Source: an uncultured Sphingobacteriaceae bacterium
GTDB taxonomy: Bacteria > Bacteroidota > Bacteroidia > Sphingobacteriales > Sphingobacteriaceae
Length of the DNA stretch: 64,000 nt
Assembly (NCBI GenBank): GCA_946480915.1
Contig: CAMLLO010000007.1
Location: 62,001-126,000 of the forward strand
Reading direction: 5' to 3'
Part shown: piece after piece, positions 52,706 through 61,231 of the stretch
How the letters are laid out: the number at the start of each line of letters is the position of its first letter
Position numbering within the stretch: the stretch's first letter is position 1
Made by a program: the position numbers and the translations under genes
Notes under the pieces: model-generated
The model's input: only the letters and a program-made list of their open reading frames with translations
What the model was told of the DNA's origin: nothing
Databases searched by the model: none

Positions 52706-53542
52706 ATGTCATTAGAATTTTCAGGAAAAGTCGCGGTAATTACAGGTGGCAGTGGAGTATTGGGCTCGGCTATGGCGATTGCTCTATCACGGGCAGGTGC
52801 AAAAGTTGCTATCCTGGGTAAAACAGCCGAAAAGGTTGAGAAAGTTGCCAGCGAAATAACACAGAGCGGAGGAGAAGCGATTGGTTTTGCCTGTAATGTT
52901 CTCGAGGTTGAAAGTCTGAAAGCAGCTCATCAGAAAGTATTGGAAACTTTCGGTCCCTGCGATATTTTGATTAATGGTGCGGGAGGAAATCACCCTCTGG
53001 GTACAACCGCTAAAACACATTTATTTCCGGATGATCTTGAAGACACTACTGGCTTAAAAACCTTTTTCGACTTAGATCCGGAAGGAATAAAATTTGTATT
53101 CGACCTTAACTTTATCGGTACTTTATTGCCTACCCAGATATTTGCAAAAGATATGGTAGCAAATGGTGGATCGATAATCAATATTTCTTCCATGAATGCA
53201 TTCCGCCCGCTTACTAAGATTCCGGCCTACAGTGGGGCGAAGGCTGCCGTTTCTAATTTTACTCAATGGTTGGCTGTGCATTTTTCTAAGGTTAATATCC
53301 GCGTAAACGCTATTGCGCCCGGTTTTTTTCTGACCGATCAAAACCGCACACTGCTTACAAATGCCGATGGTAGTTTAACTGATCGTGGAAACACAATTAT
53401 TTCTCATACTCCAATGTCGCGGTTTGGTACTCCGGATGATTTAACCGGAACTTTGTTGTGGCTGTGTGGCAGTGGTTCATCGTTTGTTACCGGAGTCGTA
53501 ATTCCAGTTGACGGAGGATTTAGCGCATTTAGCGGGGTTTAA
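52706..53542 (+). CDS. D-mannonate oxidoreductase-like SDR
   Basis: A 278-residue short-chain dehydrogenase: GGSGVLGSAMAIALSRAGAK, NGAGGNHPLGTTAKTH, SSMNAFRPL and AYSGAKAAVSNFTQW with the Tyr-x-x-x-Lys pair. The 24-residue insertion around FPDDLEDTTGLKTFF is typical of the SDR type that reduces D-fructuronate to D-mannonate in Bacteroidota. It precedes UxuA by 24 bp, supporting that role in glucuronate breakdown. Confidence 0.9.
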   Translation: MSLEFSGKVAVITGGSGVLGSAMAIALSRAGAKVAILGKTAEKVEKVASEITQSGGEAIGFACNVLEVESLKAAHQKVLETFGPCDILINGAGGNHPLGTTAKTHLFPDDLEDTTGLKTFFDLDPEGIKFVFDLNFIGTLLPTQIFAKDMVANGGSIINISSMNAFRPLTKIPAYSGAKAAVSNFTQWLAVHFSKVNIRVNAIAPGFFLTDQNRTLLTNADGSLTDRGNTIISHTPMSRFGTPDDLTGTLLWLCGSGSSFVTGVVIPVDGGFSAFSGV

Positions 53543-53566
53543 TTATTTATCTTTATATAAAAAGTA

Positions 53567-54754
53567 ATGAGCTTAGAGCAAACCTGGAGATGGTATGGAC
53601 CTAAAGATCCTGTTTCCTTATCTGATATTAAACAGGCCGGCGCTACCGGTATTGTAACTGCTTTGCACCATATTGCCAATGGGCAGGTATGGACAAAAGA
53701 CGAGATTTTAAAACGTAAATCCGAAATAGAGAATGCCGGTTTAACCTGGTCGGTGGTAGAGAGTGTCCCTGTGCATGAAGATATTAAAAAACGTAAAGGG
53801 AATTATCAGCTATATATTGATAATTACAAAGAATCTCTTAAAAATTTAGGCGCCTGTGGTATCGATATTGTATGCTATAACTTTATGCCTGTTTTAGATT
53901 GGACCCGCACAAACCTGGACTACCGCATGCCCGACGGTTCAACAGCTTTACGTTTCGAAGCAGCAGCTTTTGCCGCTTTTGAACTGTACATTTTGAAAAG
54001 ACCTGGTGCTGAAAAAAACTATACCGAAGAGCAAAAACAGAAAGCAAAAACTTTTATTGAAAATGTTTCGGAATCCGACAAGCAATTATTGGTAAAAAAC
54101 ATCATAGCGGGACTCCCAGGTTCTGAAGAAGGGTACACGCTTGAAGAATTTCTTAAGGTGTTAGCAGATTACGATAATATCGGTCCTCAAGAGCTTAAAG
54201 CAAACTTATTTAAATTCATAGAAGAGATCATTCCAGCTGCAGAACAAGCTGGTGTATTGCTATGCATTCATCCCGACGATCCACCTTTTCCTATTCTTGG
54301 TCTGCCAAGGGTCTTGAGTACCGAAGCAGATGTAAACGACCTTTTTGCTGCAGTTCCATCTCATAATAATGGTTTAACCTTTTGTACCGGATCTTTCGGT
54401 GTTAGAAGTGATAATGATTTGGCGGGAATGGTTCAGCGTCTTGGCGATAGGATACACTTTATTCATTTGCGCAGTACCCGTCGTGATGCCGAAGGTAATT
54501 TTCACGAAGCTGATCATTTGGACGGAGATGTGGATATGTATGCAGTGATGAAGGCTTTGGTTGAAGAGCAAAAGAAACGCGTTAAAGCCGGACGAAAAGA
54601 TCTGAGAATGCCTTTTCGGCCCGATCATGGACACAAAATGCTCGACGATTTGAACAAGAAAACCAATCCCGGTTATTCCGCAATCGGGAGACTAAGAGGC
54701 CTAGCTGAGTTACGCGGTTTGGAATTAGGAATTTTGAGAAGTATCTCTGAGTAA
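53567..54754 (+). CDS. uxuA: Mannonate dehydratase
   Basis: A 395-residue Uxu[21 protein letters not shown] at the start, [33 protein letters not shown] and [20 protein letters not shown] are family signatures, including metal-binding His and Cys residues. It converts D-mannonate to 2-keto-3-deoxygluconate. With the preceding SDR it forms the lower part of glucuronate catabolism; the isomerase and KDG kinase/aldolase are not in the window. Confidence 0.96.
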   Translation: MSLEQTWRWYGPKDPVSLSDIKQAGATGIVTALHHIANGQVWTKDEILKRKSEIENAGLTWSVVESVPVHEDIKKRKGNYQLYIDNYKESLKNLGACGIDIVCYNFMPVLDWTRTNLDYRMPDGSTALRFEAAAFAAFELYILKRPGAEKNYTEEQKQKAKTFIENVSESDKQLLVKNIIAGLPGSEEGYTLEEFLKVLADYDNIGPQELKANLFKFIEEIIPAAEQAGVLLCIHPDDPPFPILGLPRVLSTEADVNDLFAAVPSHNNGLTFCTGSFGVRSDNDLAGMVQRLGDRIHFIHLRSTRRDAEGNFHEADHLDGDVDMYAVMKALVEEQKKRVKAGRKDLRMPFRPDHGHKMLDDLNKKTNPGYSAIGRLRGLAELRGLELGILRSISE

Positions 54755-54759
54755 ATTAT

Positions 54760-54800
54760 AAGAGCGGTTCTGTATTGTTAAATTACAGACCGTTCTTTTT
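54760..54800 (+). terminator. Terminator after uxuA
   Basis: AGAGCGGTTCTGTA (54761-54774) pairs with TACAGACCGTTCT (about 54784-54796) with a bulge, followed by five T. It lies just before the end of the convergent LacI-family gene. Confidence 0.75.
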
Positions 54801-54804
54801 GATC

Positions 54805-55851
54805 TTAAATTCGGAGAGCGCTGTGTTTACTTTCGTTCAGAGCAGCCGTCGATCTTCTTTTTACCAATGATGAAGATAATGTTATCGTTTTATTCTCTAA
54901 GGCTGCATTCTTATCATTTAAAACTTCGAACAATTCTTTAGCCGCCGCCATACCAATATTGAAAGCTGGCTGCACAATTGCGCTGAGAGGTGGATTAAGC
55001 AACGACGCCATTTTGGAGTTGGAAAAACCTATTACCTTTATATCTTCAGGTATTCTCAAATGTAAATCCGCGCAAACTTCATAGCATATTAAGGCTAATT
55101 GTTCAATCGAAGCAAATATTCCGTCGGGTCTGTTATCAGATTCTAATAACTTTTTAATCATTAAATAGCTCTCATTATGATTGGATGAACAATTTAAAAT
55201 ATATTCATCATTAGGGTCGATGTCGCTGTTTCGCAATGCTTCTAAGTATCCGTTCAATCGATGAATACTAATAGATAATGCGTTTGTATAGCCCAAATAG
55301 CAAATTTTCGTACACCCATGCTCGATTAAATGTTTACTTGCCAGGTATCCACTCTCGAAGTCGTTGGTGGTAACTTTAACTGTCGATGCTTGTTCACAAA
55401 TTCTGTCGAAAAACACTGTAGGAATGCTGTTTTCAAGTAATTTATGAATATGATTGATCTTGGTGGTATCGCCGGAGAGCGACATGATAACTCCATCTAC
55501 TCTTCCGCTTAAGAGGTTACTTACAAAATCAATCTCTTTATTTATATTTTCATGGGTAATATAAATCAGTACGTGATAGCCATTTTGTTGTGCAATTTCT
55601 TCAATACCGTTTATTACCAGCGCGAAAAAGTTGTTTTCGATTTCCGGAATGATGATAGCAACGGTATTGCTGTTTCGTTTTCTTAAGCTCTGGGCGTAGG
55701 GATTTGGGTGATAATTTAGCTTTTCTGCAAGTGATAATACTTTCTGTTTAGTGCTTTGACTAATTTCATGACTGTCGCTCAAGGCTCTTGAGACCGTCGA
55801 TACTGACAAGCATAGTTCATTTGCAAGCCTTTTAAGATTAATTTGCCCCAT
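54805..55851 (-). CDS. LacI-family transcription regulator
   Basis: A 348-residue regulator. The N-terminal HTH is INLKRLANELCLSVSTVSRA with the hinge helix NPYAQSLRKR, and the ligand domain has IIPEIENNFFALVINGIEEI and PDGIFASIEQLALICYEV. It is convergent with the mannonate genes and a LacI-type palindrome lies upstream of them, so it may regulate hexuronate use. The effector cannot be named. Confidence 0.92.
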   Translation of the reverse strand: MGQINLKRLANELCLSVSTVSRALSDSHEISQSTKQKVLSLAEKLNYHPNPYAQSLRKRNSNTVAIIIPEIENNFFALVINGIEEIAQQNGYHVLIYITHENINKEIDFVSNLLSGRVDGVIMSLSGDTTKINHIHKLLENSIPTVFFDRICEQASTVKVTTNDFESGYLASKHLIEHGCTKICYLGYTNALSISIHRLNGYLEALRNSDIDPNDEYILNCSSNHNESYLMIKKLLESDNRPDGIFASIEQLALICYEVCADLHLRIPEDIKVIGFSNSKMASLLNPPLSAIVQPAFNIGMAAAKELFEVLNDKNAALENKTITLSSSLVKRRSTAALNESKHSALRI

Positions 55852-55986
55852 ACTGCAAAAATATATGAAACTTTACACTAAAAGCATGATCTTCATCTTT
55901 ACCGGGTAAGTATAAAAGCGATGTTACATTCCGACTGTACGTTAATAGAAATAATGTCCCTTTTATGATGGGTGCGAAAAGGCTTT

Positions 55987-57066
55987 TTAATCCTTGAATG
56001 ATATGATAAAAGTTGCTCCTTCATTAACATTACTTTCGACGGATATACTACCACCCATACTGGTAATATGATTATAAACCAGGTATAAACCAATGCCTTT
56101 GCTGTCGGTGTGATTATGGAATTTTTGGTTCAGTCCAAAGATTTTACCTTTCACCTTTTCCATATCGAATCCCTGGCCCTCATCCGAATAAATCAGCTGA
56201 ATAATGTCATTTATTTTCCTGGAATGAATTGAAATCACTGGCGGATAGCCCGGCCTGGCGTATTTTATAGAATTTGAAATCAAATTCAAGAATACGCTCT
56301 CCATGTAGGTTTTATTGAATTTAACTATTTCAGCTTCGGTAAAATCTGAATTGATTACCGCTTTAGAACTCTGTAATAATGAAGTCAAAGATTGAATCAC
56401 CTCGGTCAACGAATCATTTAGATACACATCCTCATTCTCAATTTTTAGATAACTTTTCTGATTCAAAATCTCCACGTAATTATTTAAAGTTTCTTTTAAA
56501 CCTTTGGTGGCTAGTTTTAATATATCGATGAATTCAAGTGTTTCTTCATCTTTAATCTTAGAAACATCTAACAGATCGAATACTGCAAGTAAATTATTAA
56601 CAGGTGATCTTAAATCATGGGATGTGGTATATGTTAAAAGCTTTAGATCGGTATTTACTTTAGTGAGGTTTTCAATAATTATGTTCCTGTCTTCGTCTAA
56701 TTTCTTTTTGTGGGTAATATTTTTGGCTATCGCATAGACCATTTCATCATCATTTACCGGTATAGAGGTCCATGCCAGCCAAACAATTTCTCCTGATTTT
56801 GTAACATATCGGTTTTCGAAATTTATAAGGGGCGTATTGCTTAAAAGAAGATCACGATGCTGCGCCGTTATATTCCTGTCTTCGAAATGGATAAATTCGT
56901 GAATAGGTTTTGAATATAATTCTTCATTGGTATAGCCCAGGAGTTTCGAAACCGCTGGATTGATACGTTTAAAATAGCCATCAAATCCTGCAATACACAG
57001 CAGATCAGCAGATACTTCAAAAAATAATTCGAAATTTAAAACATCTTTTAAGTTATTTCCCTTCAT
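55987..57066 (-). CDS. PAS-domain sensor histidine kinase
   Basis: A 359-residue soluble kinase. A PAS domain (FFEVSADLLCIAGFDGYFKR to WTSIPVNDDEMVYAIAKNI) is followed by a HisKA-like region with YTTSHDLRSPVNNLLAVFDL and an HATPase_c domain (FLNLISNSIKYARPGYPP, DEGQGFDMEKVKG, KGIGLYLVYNHITSMGGSIS). There is no membrane segment or receiver. Its partner regulator is not adjacent. Confidence 0.93.
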   Translation of the reverse strand: MKGNNLKDVLNFELFFEVSADLLCIAGFDGYFKRINPAVSKLLGYTNEELYSKPIHEFIHFEDRNITAQHRDLLLSNTPLINFENRYVTKSGEIVWLAWTSIPVNDDEMVYAIAKNITHKKKLDEDRNIIIENLTKVNTDLKLLTYTTSHDLRSPVNNLLAVFDLLDVSKIKDEETLEFIDILKLATKGLKETLNNYVEILNQKSYLKIENEDVYLNDSLTEVIQSLTSLLQSSKAVINSDFTEAEIVKFNKTYMESVFLNLISNSIKYARPGYPPVISIHSRKINDIIQLIYSDEGQGFDMEKVKGKIFGLNQKFHNHTDSKGIGLYLVYNHITSMGGSISVESNVNEGATFIISFKD

Positions 57067-57172
57067 CCATCATTCTTTTGCTTCCCCCCTTAAATAAACC
57101 ATGAAGAGTTGACACGATCTATTTTTAAGGTCGGGTTGTAAGAAGTCTGAATGTAAGTAAAAAAATGGGTTT

Positions 57173-57673
57173 TTACATATATTTCATCGCTTCGTACCCA
57201 AGCAGCCTTCTCCACAAAGCAATCTGGCCTATACAATTCGCTTCACGATAAATAATAAAAGTAATCAGATCATAATAGGTCATCTTCATTTCTGGCATCA
57301 TCTCAAAACTGGCATCGAGTTTTTGGGCGCTAGTTGTAATCAATGCTTCTCTTAAAACAGGAGAAATGATTTCCCAATCGTTTAAAAAAGTTTGTAAAGA
57401 AGGGTAAGTTAGCCCATCCTGAATTCCTTTATTATTCCTAAAAAGCTCTTCGGCCGATTGTTTTAGATTAAGACCCAATGCATGACCCAATTCAAACCTT
57501 TGTTGTACAAGGCTGCCGGTAAGCCATGCAATATGGTTGGCTTTTGTGTTCAGTCGATTATGCGCATCGGTATCAGAAACTCCCTCCAGTGCGTTTTTGA
57601 AATATTTTGTATGCATATCATACAGGATGATCAGAGAATACATTCTACTGTCATTTACGGATAATGTCTTCAT
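57173..57673 (-). CDS. DinB-like four-helix protein
   Basis: A 166-residue protein starting MKTLSVNDSRMYSLIILYDM. The pattern ANHIAWLTGSLVQQRFELGH and YDLITFIIYREANCIGQIAL matches the DinB/DUF664 four-helix bundle, with His and other polar residues at the expected metal-binding places. DinB superfamily proteins are putative metal-dependent thiol transferases or hydrolases. Confidence 0.82.
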   Translation of the reverse strand: MKTLSVNDSRMYSLIILYDMHTKYFKNALEGVSDTDAHNRLNTKANHIAWLTGSLVQQRFELGHALGLNLKQSAEELFRNNKGIQDGLTYPSLQTFLNDWEIISPVLREALITTSAQKLDASFEMMPEMKMTYYDLITFIIYREANCIGQIALWRRLLGYEAMKYM

Positions 57674-57911
57674 GGCAATTCTGATTTTTTATATCAAACC
57701 TAGCTTTTTTAAAATATAAATAAAGGTGTAAATGCGGCATTAATAGGGCGTTTAGCGACAATGTATCCGTTGTTGGATAATAAGTATCCTCAATAGTTGA
57801 GCCGTAAATACAGGTTTAATTTCTTTAATCAAATTCGGAAATTAGTTCTTTAAGCGCCTATACAGGAAAAAAGGGATAATTTTTCTGACATTTGAATCCT
57901 ATACTACATTG

Positions 57912-58781
57912 ATGGAGTTTTATTTAACAGCCTTAATACAAGCCCTCTGTTTTTCTGCCTTGGCCCTGGGGATTTATATTTCTATGAAAATCTTCAACAT
58001 ACCCGATATCACTACGGACGGTAGCTTTACTTTGGGAGGGGTAATCACCGCAGTATTATTGGTCAGAGAAGTCCCGGCGGTATTTGCCCTTCCCTTGGTG
58101 ATGATGGTAGGGGCGCTTACGGGCGCACTAACCGGATTAATTCATACGAAACTTAGAATAAATCCGCTTTTAGCGGGAATTCTGGTGATGACAGCCCTCT
58201 ATTCTGTTAACCTTTCGGTGATGGGCCGTTCGAATATTCCCTTATTAAGTTTTTCAACAATCTTTAGTTCATGGATGTTGGTTGAGGATCTTAATCAAAA
58301 TACATTTATTATCCTGCTAATAATAGTGACGATTCTTACTTTGCTTATCGGATATATCCTTAAAACAGATTTCGGAATTGCCATGCGTGCAACCGGAAAC
58401 AGTGAAACAATGATCAGAGCCCTGGGCGTTAACACCGATAGAATGAAGATCATTGGTTTAGCTCTGGCTAATTGTCTTACGGCAACCAGCGGATACTTGA
58501 TTACTCAATTTCAAGGTTTCGCAGATATTAATATGGGTATTGGGATTGTAATTGTGGGATTAGGTTCTGTGATAATAGGAGAGACGCTAATCCATTGGTT
58601 AAAGGCCAAATCAGTTTTTGTTAGCCTAATTTTGGTAATTGTCGGAGCGTTCGTTTTTCAATTAGTACTGGCGTTTACCCTGAGTATTGGTATTGATGCT
58701 AATCTTTTAAAGTTGGTAACGGCAATGTTTGTGCTATTAATAGTAAGTCTTCCCAGAATTTTAGCGTTCAAGATTAGTTAA
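57912..58781 (+). CDS. ABC transporter permease (TrpX/BMP-associated type)
   Basis: A 289-residue permease with eight or more membrane helices. IFNIPDITTDGSFTLGGVIT and INPLLAGILVMTALYSVNLS are characteristic of permeases that serve periplasmic-binding proteins of the ABC_sub_bind (TrpX/YtmM) family, in Firmicutes linked to tryptophan, tyrosine or other small substrates. ATG 57912 is preferred to the TTG at 57909. No binding-protein gene is present next to it. Confidence 0.88.
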   Translation: MEFYLTALIQALCFSALALGIYISMKIFNIPDITTDGSFTLGGVITAVLLVREVPAVFALPLVMMVGALTGALTGLIHTKLRINPLLAGILVMTALYSVNLSVMGRSNIPLLSFSTIFSSWMLVEDLNQNTFIILLIIVTILTLLIGYILKTDFGIAMRATGNSETMIRALGVNTDRMKIIGLALANCLTATSGYLITQFQGFADINMGIGIVIVGLGSVIIGETLIHWLKAKSVFVSLILVIVGAFVFQLVLAFTLSIGIDANLLKLVTAMFVLLIVSLPRILAFKIS

Positions 58782-58828
58782 ATGTTGAAAGTATATACAA
58801 GTTCTGATTTTAAGCAATTACAGTAAAA

Positions 58829-59578
58829 ATGATCCAACTATCCAACTTGCATAAAACTTTTTATCCCGGAAAATTAAATGAGGTGAAAGCTTTGCGGAAC
58901 ATAAATCTAACAGTTTCGGCCGGCGAATTTTTAGTCATTGTTGGAGCAAATGGTTCAGGAAAATCCACTCTCTTAAATAGTATTGCAGGCAGCATTCTTC
59001 CAAGTTCTGGCGATATCGTGATTGATACAAATACAGTAACCAAATTTGCAGAACATCAGCGGAGTAAATGGATTGCACGTGTGTTTCAAAACCCTCTAAG
59101 CGGCACCGCACCTGATTTAAGCATTTTAGAAAATTTCAGACTGGCGAGTATAAGAACCAGCAGAAAAAGCTTAAAAATCGGAATTAACGATGCTTTTAAA
59201 AATACAGTCAGGTCTCAAATCTCTTTGCTTGGAATGGCTTTGGAGAATAAGATTGCGCAACCTATGGGTACTTTATCCGGTGGCCAGCGTCAGGCTTTAA
59301 CCTTGCTGATGGCCGTTATGGATGATGTGAAGATTTTACTATTAGACGAACCAACTGCAGCCCTCGACCCGCGTTCTGCGGAAATTGTGATGCAAACTGC
59401 AGATAAACTTATAGCAGATTATAAGTTAAGCACAATTTTGATTACCCATAATATGAAGGAAGCGTTTAATTACGGAAACCGGATTATTCAAATGGCCGAA
59501 GGTAGAATAGTGCGGGATCTGGATAAGAATGAGAAAAGTAAATTAAGCCATACAGACCTTTATGAATGGTTCATGTAG
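58829..59578 (+). CDS. ABC transporter ATP-binding protein
   Basis: A 249-residue ATPase with Walker A VGANGSGKSTLLNSI, Q-loop RVFQNPLSGT, signature LSGGQRQALTLLMAV and Walker B ILLLDEPTAALDPRS, then ILITHNMKEA. It begins 47 bp after the permease gene and is the motor of the same transporter. Confidence 0.95.
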   Translation: MIQLSNLHKTFYPGKLNEVKALRNINLTVSAGEFLVIVGANGSGKSTLLNSIAGSILPSSGDIVIDTNTVTKFAEHQRSKWIARVFQNPLSGTAPDLSILENFRLASIRTSRKSLKIGINDAFKNTVRSQISLLGMALENKIAQPMGTLSGGQRQALTLLMAVMDDVKILLLDEPTAALDPRSAEIVMQTADKLIADYKLSTILITHNMKEAFNYGNRIIQMAEGRIVRDLDKNEKSKLSHTDLYEWFM

Positions 59579-59586
59579 CGGATTAA

Positions 59587-59632
59587 GTGTATAAACCTGA
59601 TGCGATTTTATTTGAGCATCTGGTTTATACAC
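59587..59632. terminator. Long hairpin between convergent genes
   Basis: GTGTATAAACC-T-GATGC pairs with GCATC-T-GGTTTATACAC: 16 base pairs with one T-T mismatch around a 12-nt loop. It lies between the ABC ATPase stop and the convergent gene ending at 59666. There is no clear T-tract, so a bidirectional or stabilising role is possible. Confidence 0.6.
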
Positions 59633-59665
59633 AATCGATTGTTGATTGTCAAAGCCAAAACAATT

Positions 59666-60325
59666 TTATCTTCTTCCCATCATGCCTTGCAAGTCCGCAT
59701 AAGAAATTTCTTCATATTCTTTTCCCGCCGAAAATGAGCCCGCCGGAACTTTTTCTTCCTTAATACTTTTCACCACCGCTTTAATTGTCATTCCCTGTTG
59801 GTAGGTCGTAAACTCTAAAGGAAAGCCATAACTTTTATCAAAGTACTGAGTAAACGAGTTGGCAGGTATTTCTATATCCTTGGTGAAATATGCTTCGTTA
59901 ACCTTGCCGCTTTTTTCGGTAACAGTATATTTCTTACCTGTATAAGACGCCACCGTTTTTGTTTCAGCCTCTTCTTTAAAAGCTAGTGCGGGGAAGCTTT
60001 CTTTCATAGTTTCCATGTCATCCGGTGTAAACCGAACCGAATATTTTTTCGCCATCATTGGAATGTCGAGCAGTAAACGCTGAAATTCCGTTTTTGGGTT
60101 CATGATGAAAGTGGTTGTGGCCATGGCGGTCTTATTTTGAGCTGAAGTGGAATCTCCTTTAAAATAAACAGTTATCTCATTTGGAAACATCGCTTTCATC
60201 TGTTGCATATTCGGTGGTAAATCATACTTTACCTGATAGGTGATGCTTCCTTCGTTAATTTTTTTTTGTGCGAAACCCAAGGTTGCCATGAGTGCAAAAG
60301 AGGCGCTTAATAATATTTTTTTCAT
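59666..60325 (-). CDS. Secreted DUF4412-like protein
   Basis: A 219-residue exported protein with signal peptide MKKILLSASFALMATLGFAQ. The mature part starts KINEGSITYQVKYDLPPNMQ and ends YEEISYADLQGMMGRR, a plan shared with GLPGLI/DUF4412-type periplasmic proteins of Bacteroidota. The Met-rich LPPNMQQMKAMFP segment is notable. Function unknown. Confidence 0.75.
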   Translation of the reverse strand: MKKILLSASFALMATLGFAQKKINEGSITYQVKYDLPPNMQQMKAMFPNEITVYFKGDSTSAQNKTAMATTTFIMNPKTEFQRLLLDIPMMAKKYSVRFTPDDMETMKESFPALAFKEEAETKTVASYTGKKYTVTEKSGKVNEAYFTKDIEIPANSFTQYFDKSYGFPLEFTTYQQGMTIKAVVKSIKEEKVPAGSFSAGKEYEEISYADLQGMMGRR

Positions 60326-60421
60326 GTTTTGAATCTAATGTTGATCGATGCTTTATTCCTAAATGTAACGCTCAAAATGCAAAATATTTCATTTTAATTT
60401 AAAAATTTATACTTTCATGGT

Positions 60422-61231
60422 ATGAAGCGTTTCTACCTAAGTGCTTTGTACTTGCTTTTTAGCTCTGCAAAACCATTATATTCTCAGGAAATTAATTTAG
60501 GGCCCCGACTTACAGCTATTGGAAATGTAGCTGTCGCGCTGGCCGACGTCTGGAGTCTTCAGTCTAACCAGGCCGGAATAGCAGGGTTGAAAAATCCAAC
60601 AGCTTCGGCTTCCTATCGAAATAGTTTTTTAAATCCAGAGCTGAGTACGCAGTCTGCAGTGATAGCTTATCCTTTAGGGCGAAACGTGCTTGGATTAAGT
60701 TTGCAGAATTATGGGTTTTCCGCATACAATGAGCAAAAGATGGGTTTTAGCTATGCCAAACGCTTTGGGAAGTCTGTTTCTGCATCACTTAATTTTAACC
60801 TGCACCAGGTGAAAATCGCACAATATGGAAGTGCCAGAGCCTATTCTGTAGAAGCTGGACTGCAGTATATGGTTGACGAAAAATTAGTCTTCGGCACACA
60901 TATTTCTAATCCGAACAGAAATGGGTTTAATCCGGAAGTCGGCGCCTTTATACCCGTAAGTTTAGAGTTTGGAGCATCTTATAAGCTTTCTGATAAGGTT
61001 TTACTGAATAGCGGCATTGTAAACACACTTAATTCGACCACTGATTTTAGATGCGGTCTGGAGTATTCGGTGATTAACTGGCTTGCTTTCCGTGGGGGAT
61101 TGGCGATGAATCCCTTTCGTCAGTTTGCCGGATTTGGATATAAATTACAAGATATAAAAATTGATGCAGCTGCCTCTTCGCATCCCGATCTCGGTTTCTC
61201 GCCTCAAATAGCACTCAGTTATGAATTTTAG
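60422..61231 (+). CDS. PorV/PorQ-like outer membrane beta-barrel protein
   Basis: A 269-residue protein with a signal sequence (LYLLFSSAKPLYSQ) and alternating strands, for example VIAYPLGRNVLGLSLQNYGF, GFSYAKRFGKSVSASLNFN and LAFRGGLAMNPFRQFAGFGY, ending in a C-terminal Phe. The motif GNVAVALADVWSLQSNQAGI resembles the PorV/PorQ family of type IX secretion-associated barrels. It overlaps the next gene by 11 bp. Confidence 0.72.
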   Translation: MKRFYLSALYLLFSSAKPLYSQEINLGPRLTAIGNVAVALADVWSLQSNQAGIAGLKNPTASASYRNSFLNPELSTQSAVIAYPLGRNVLGLSLQNYGFSAYNEQKMGFSYAKRFGKSVSASLNFNLHQVKIAQYGSARAYSVEAGLQYMVDEKLVFGTHISNPNRNGFNPEVGAFIPVSLEFGASYKLSDKVLLNSGIVNTLNSTTDFRCGLEYSVINWLAFRGGLAMNPFRQFAGFGYKLQDIKIDAAASSHPDLGFSPQIALSYEF

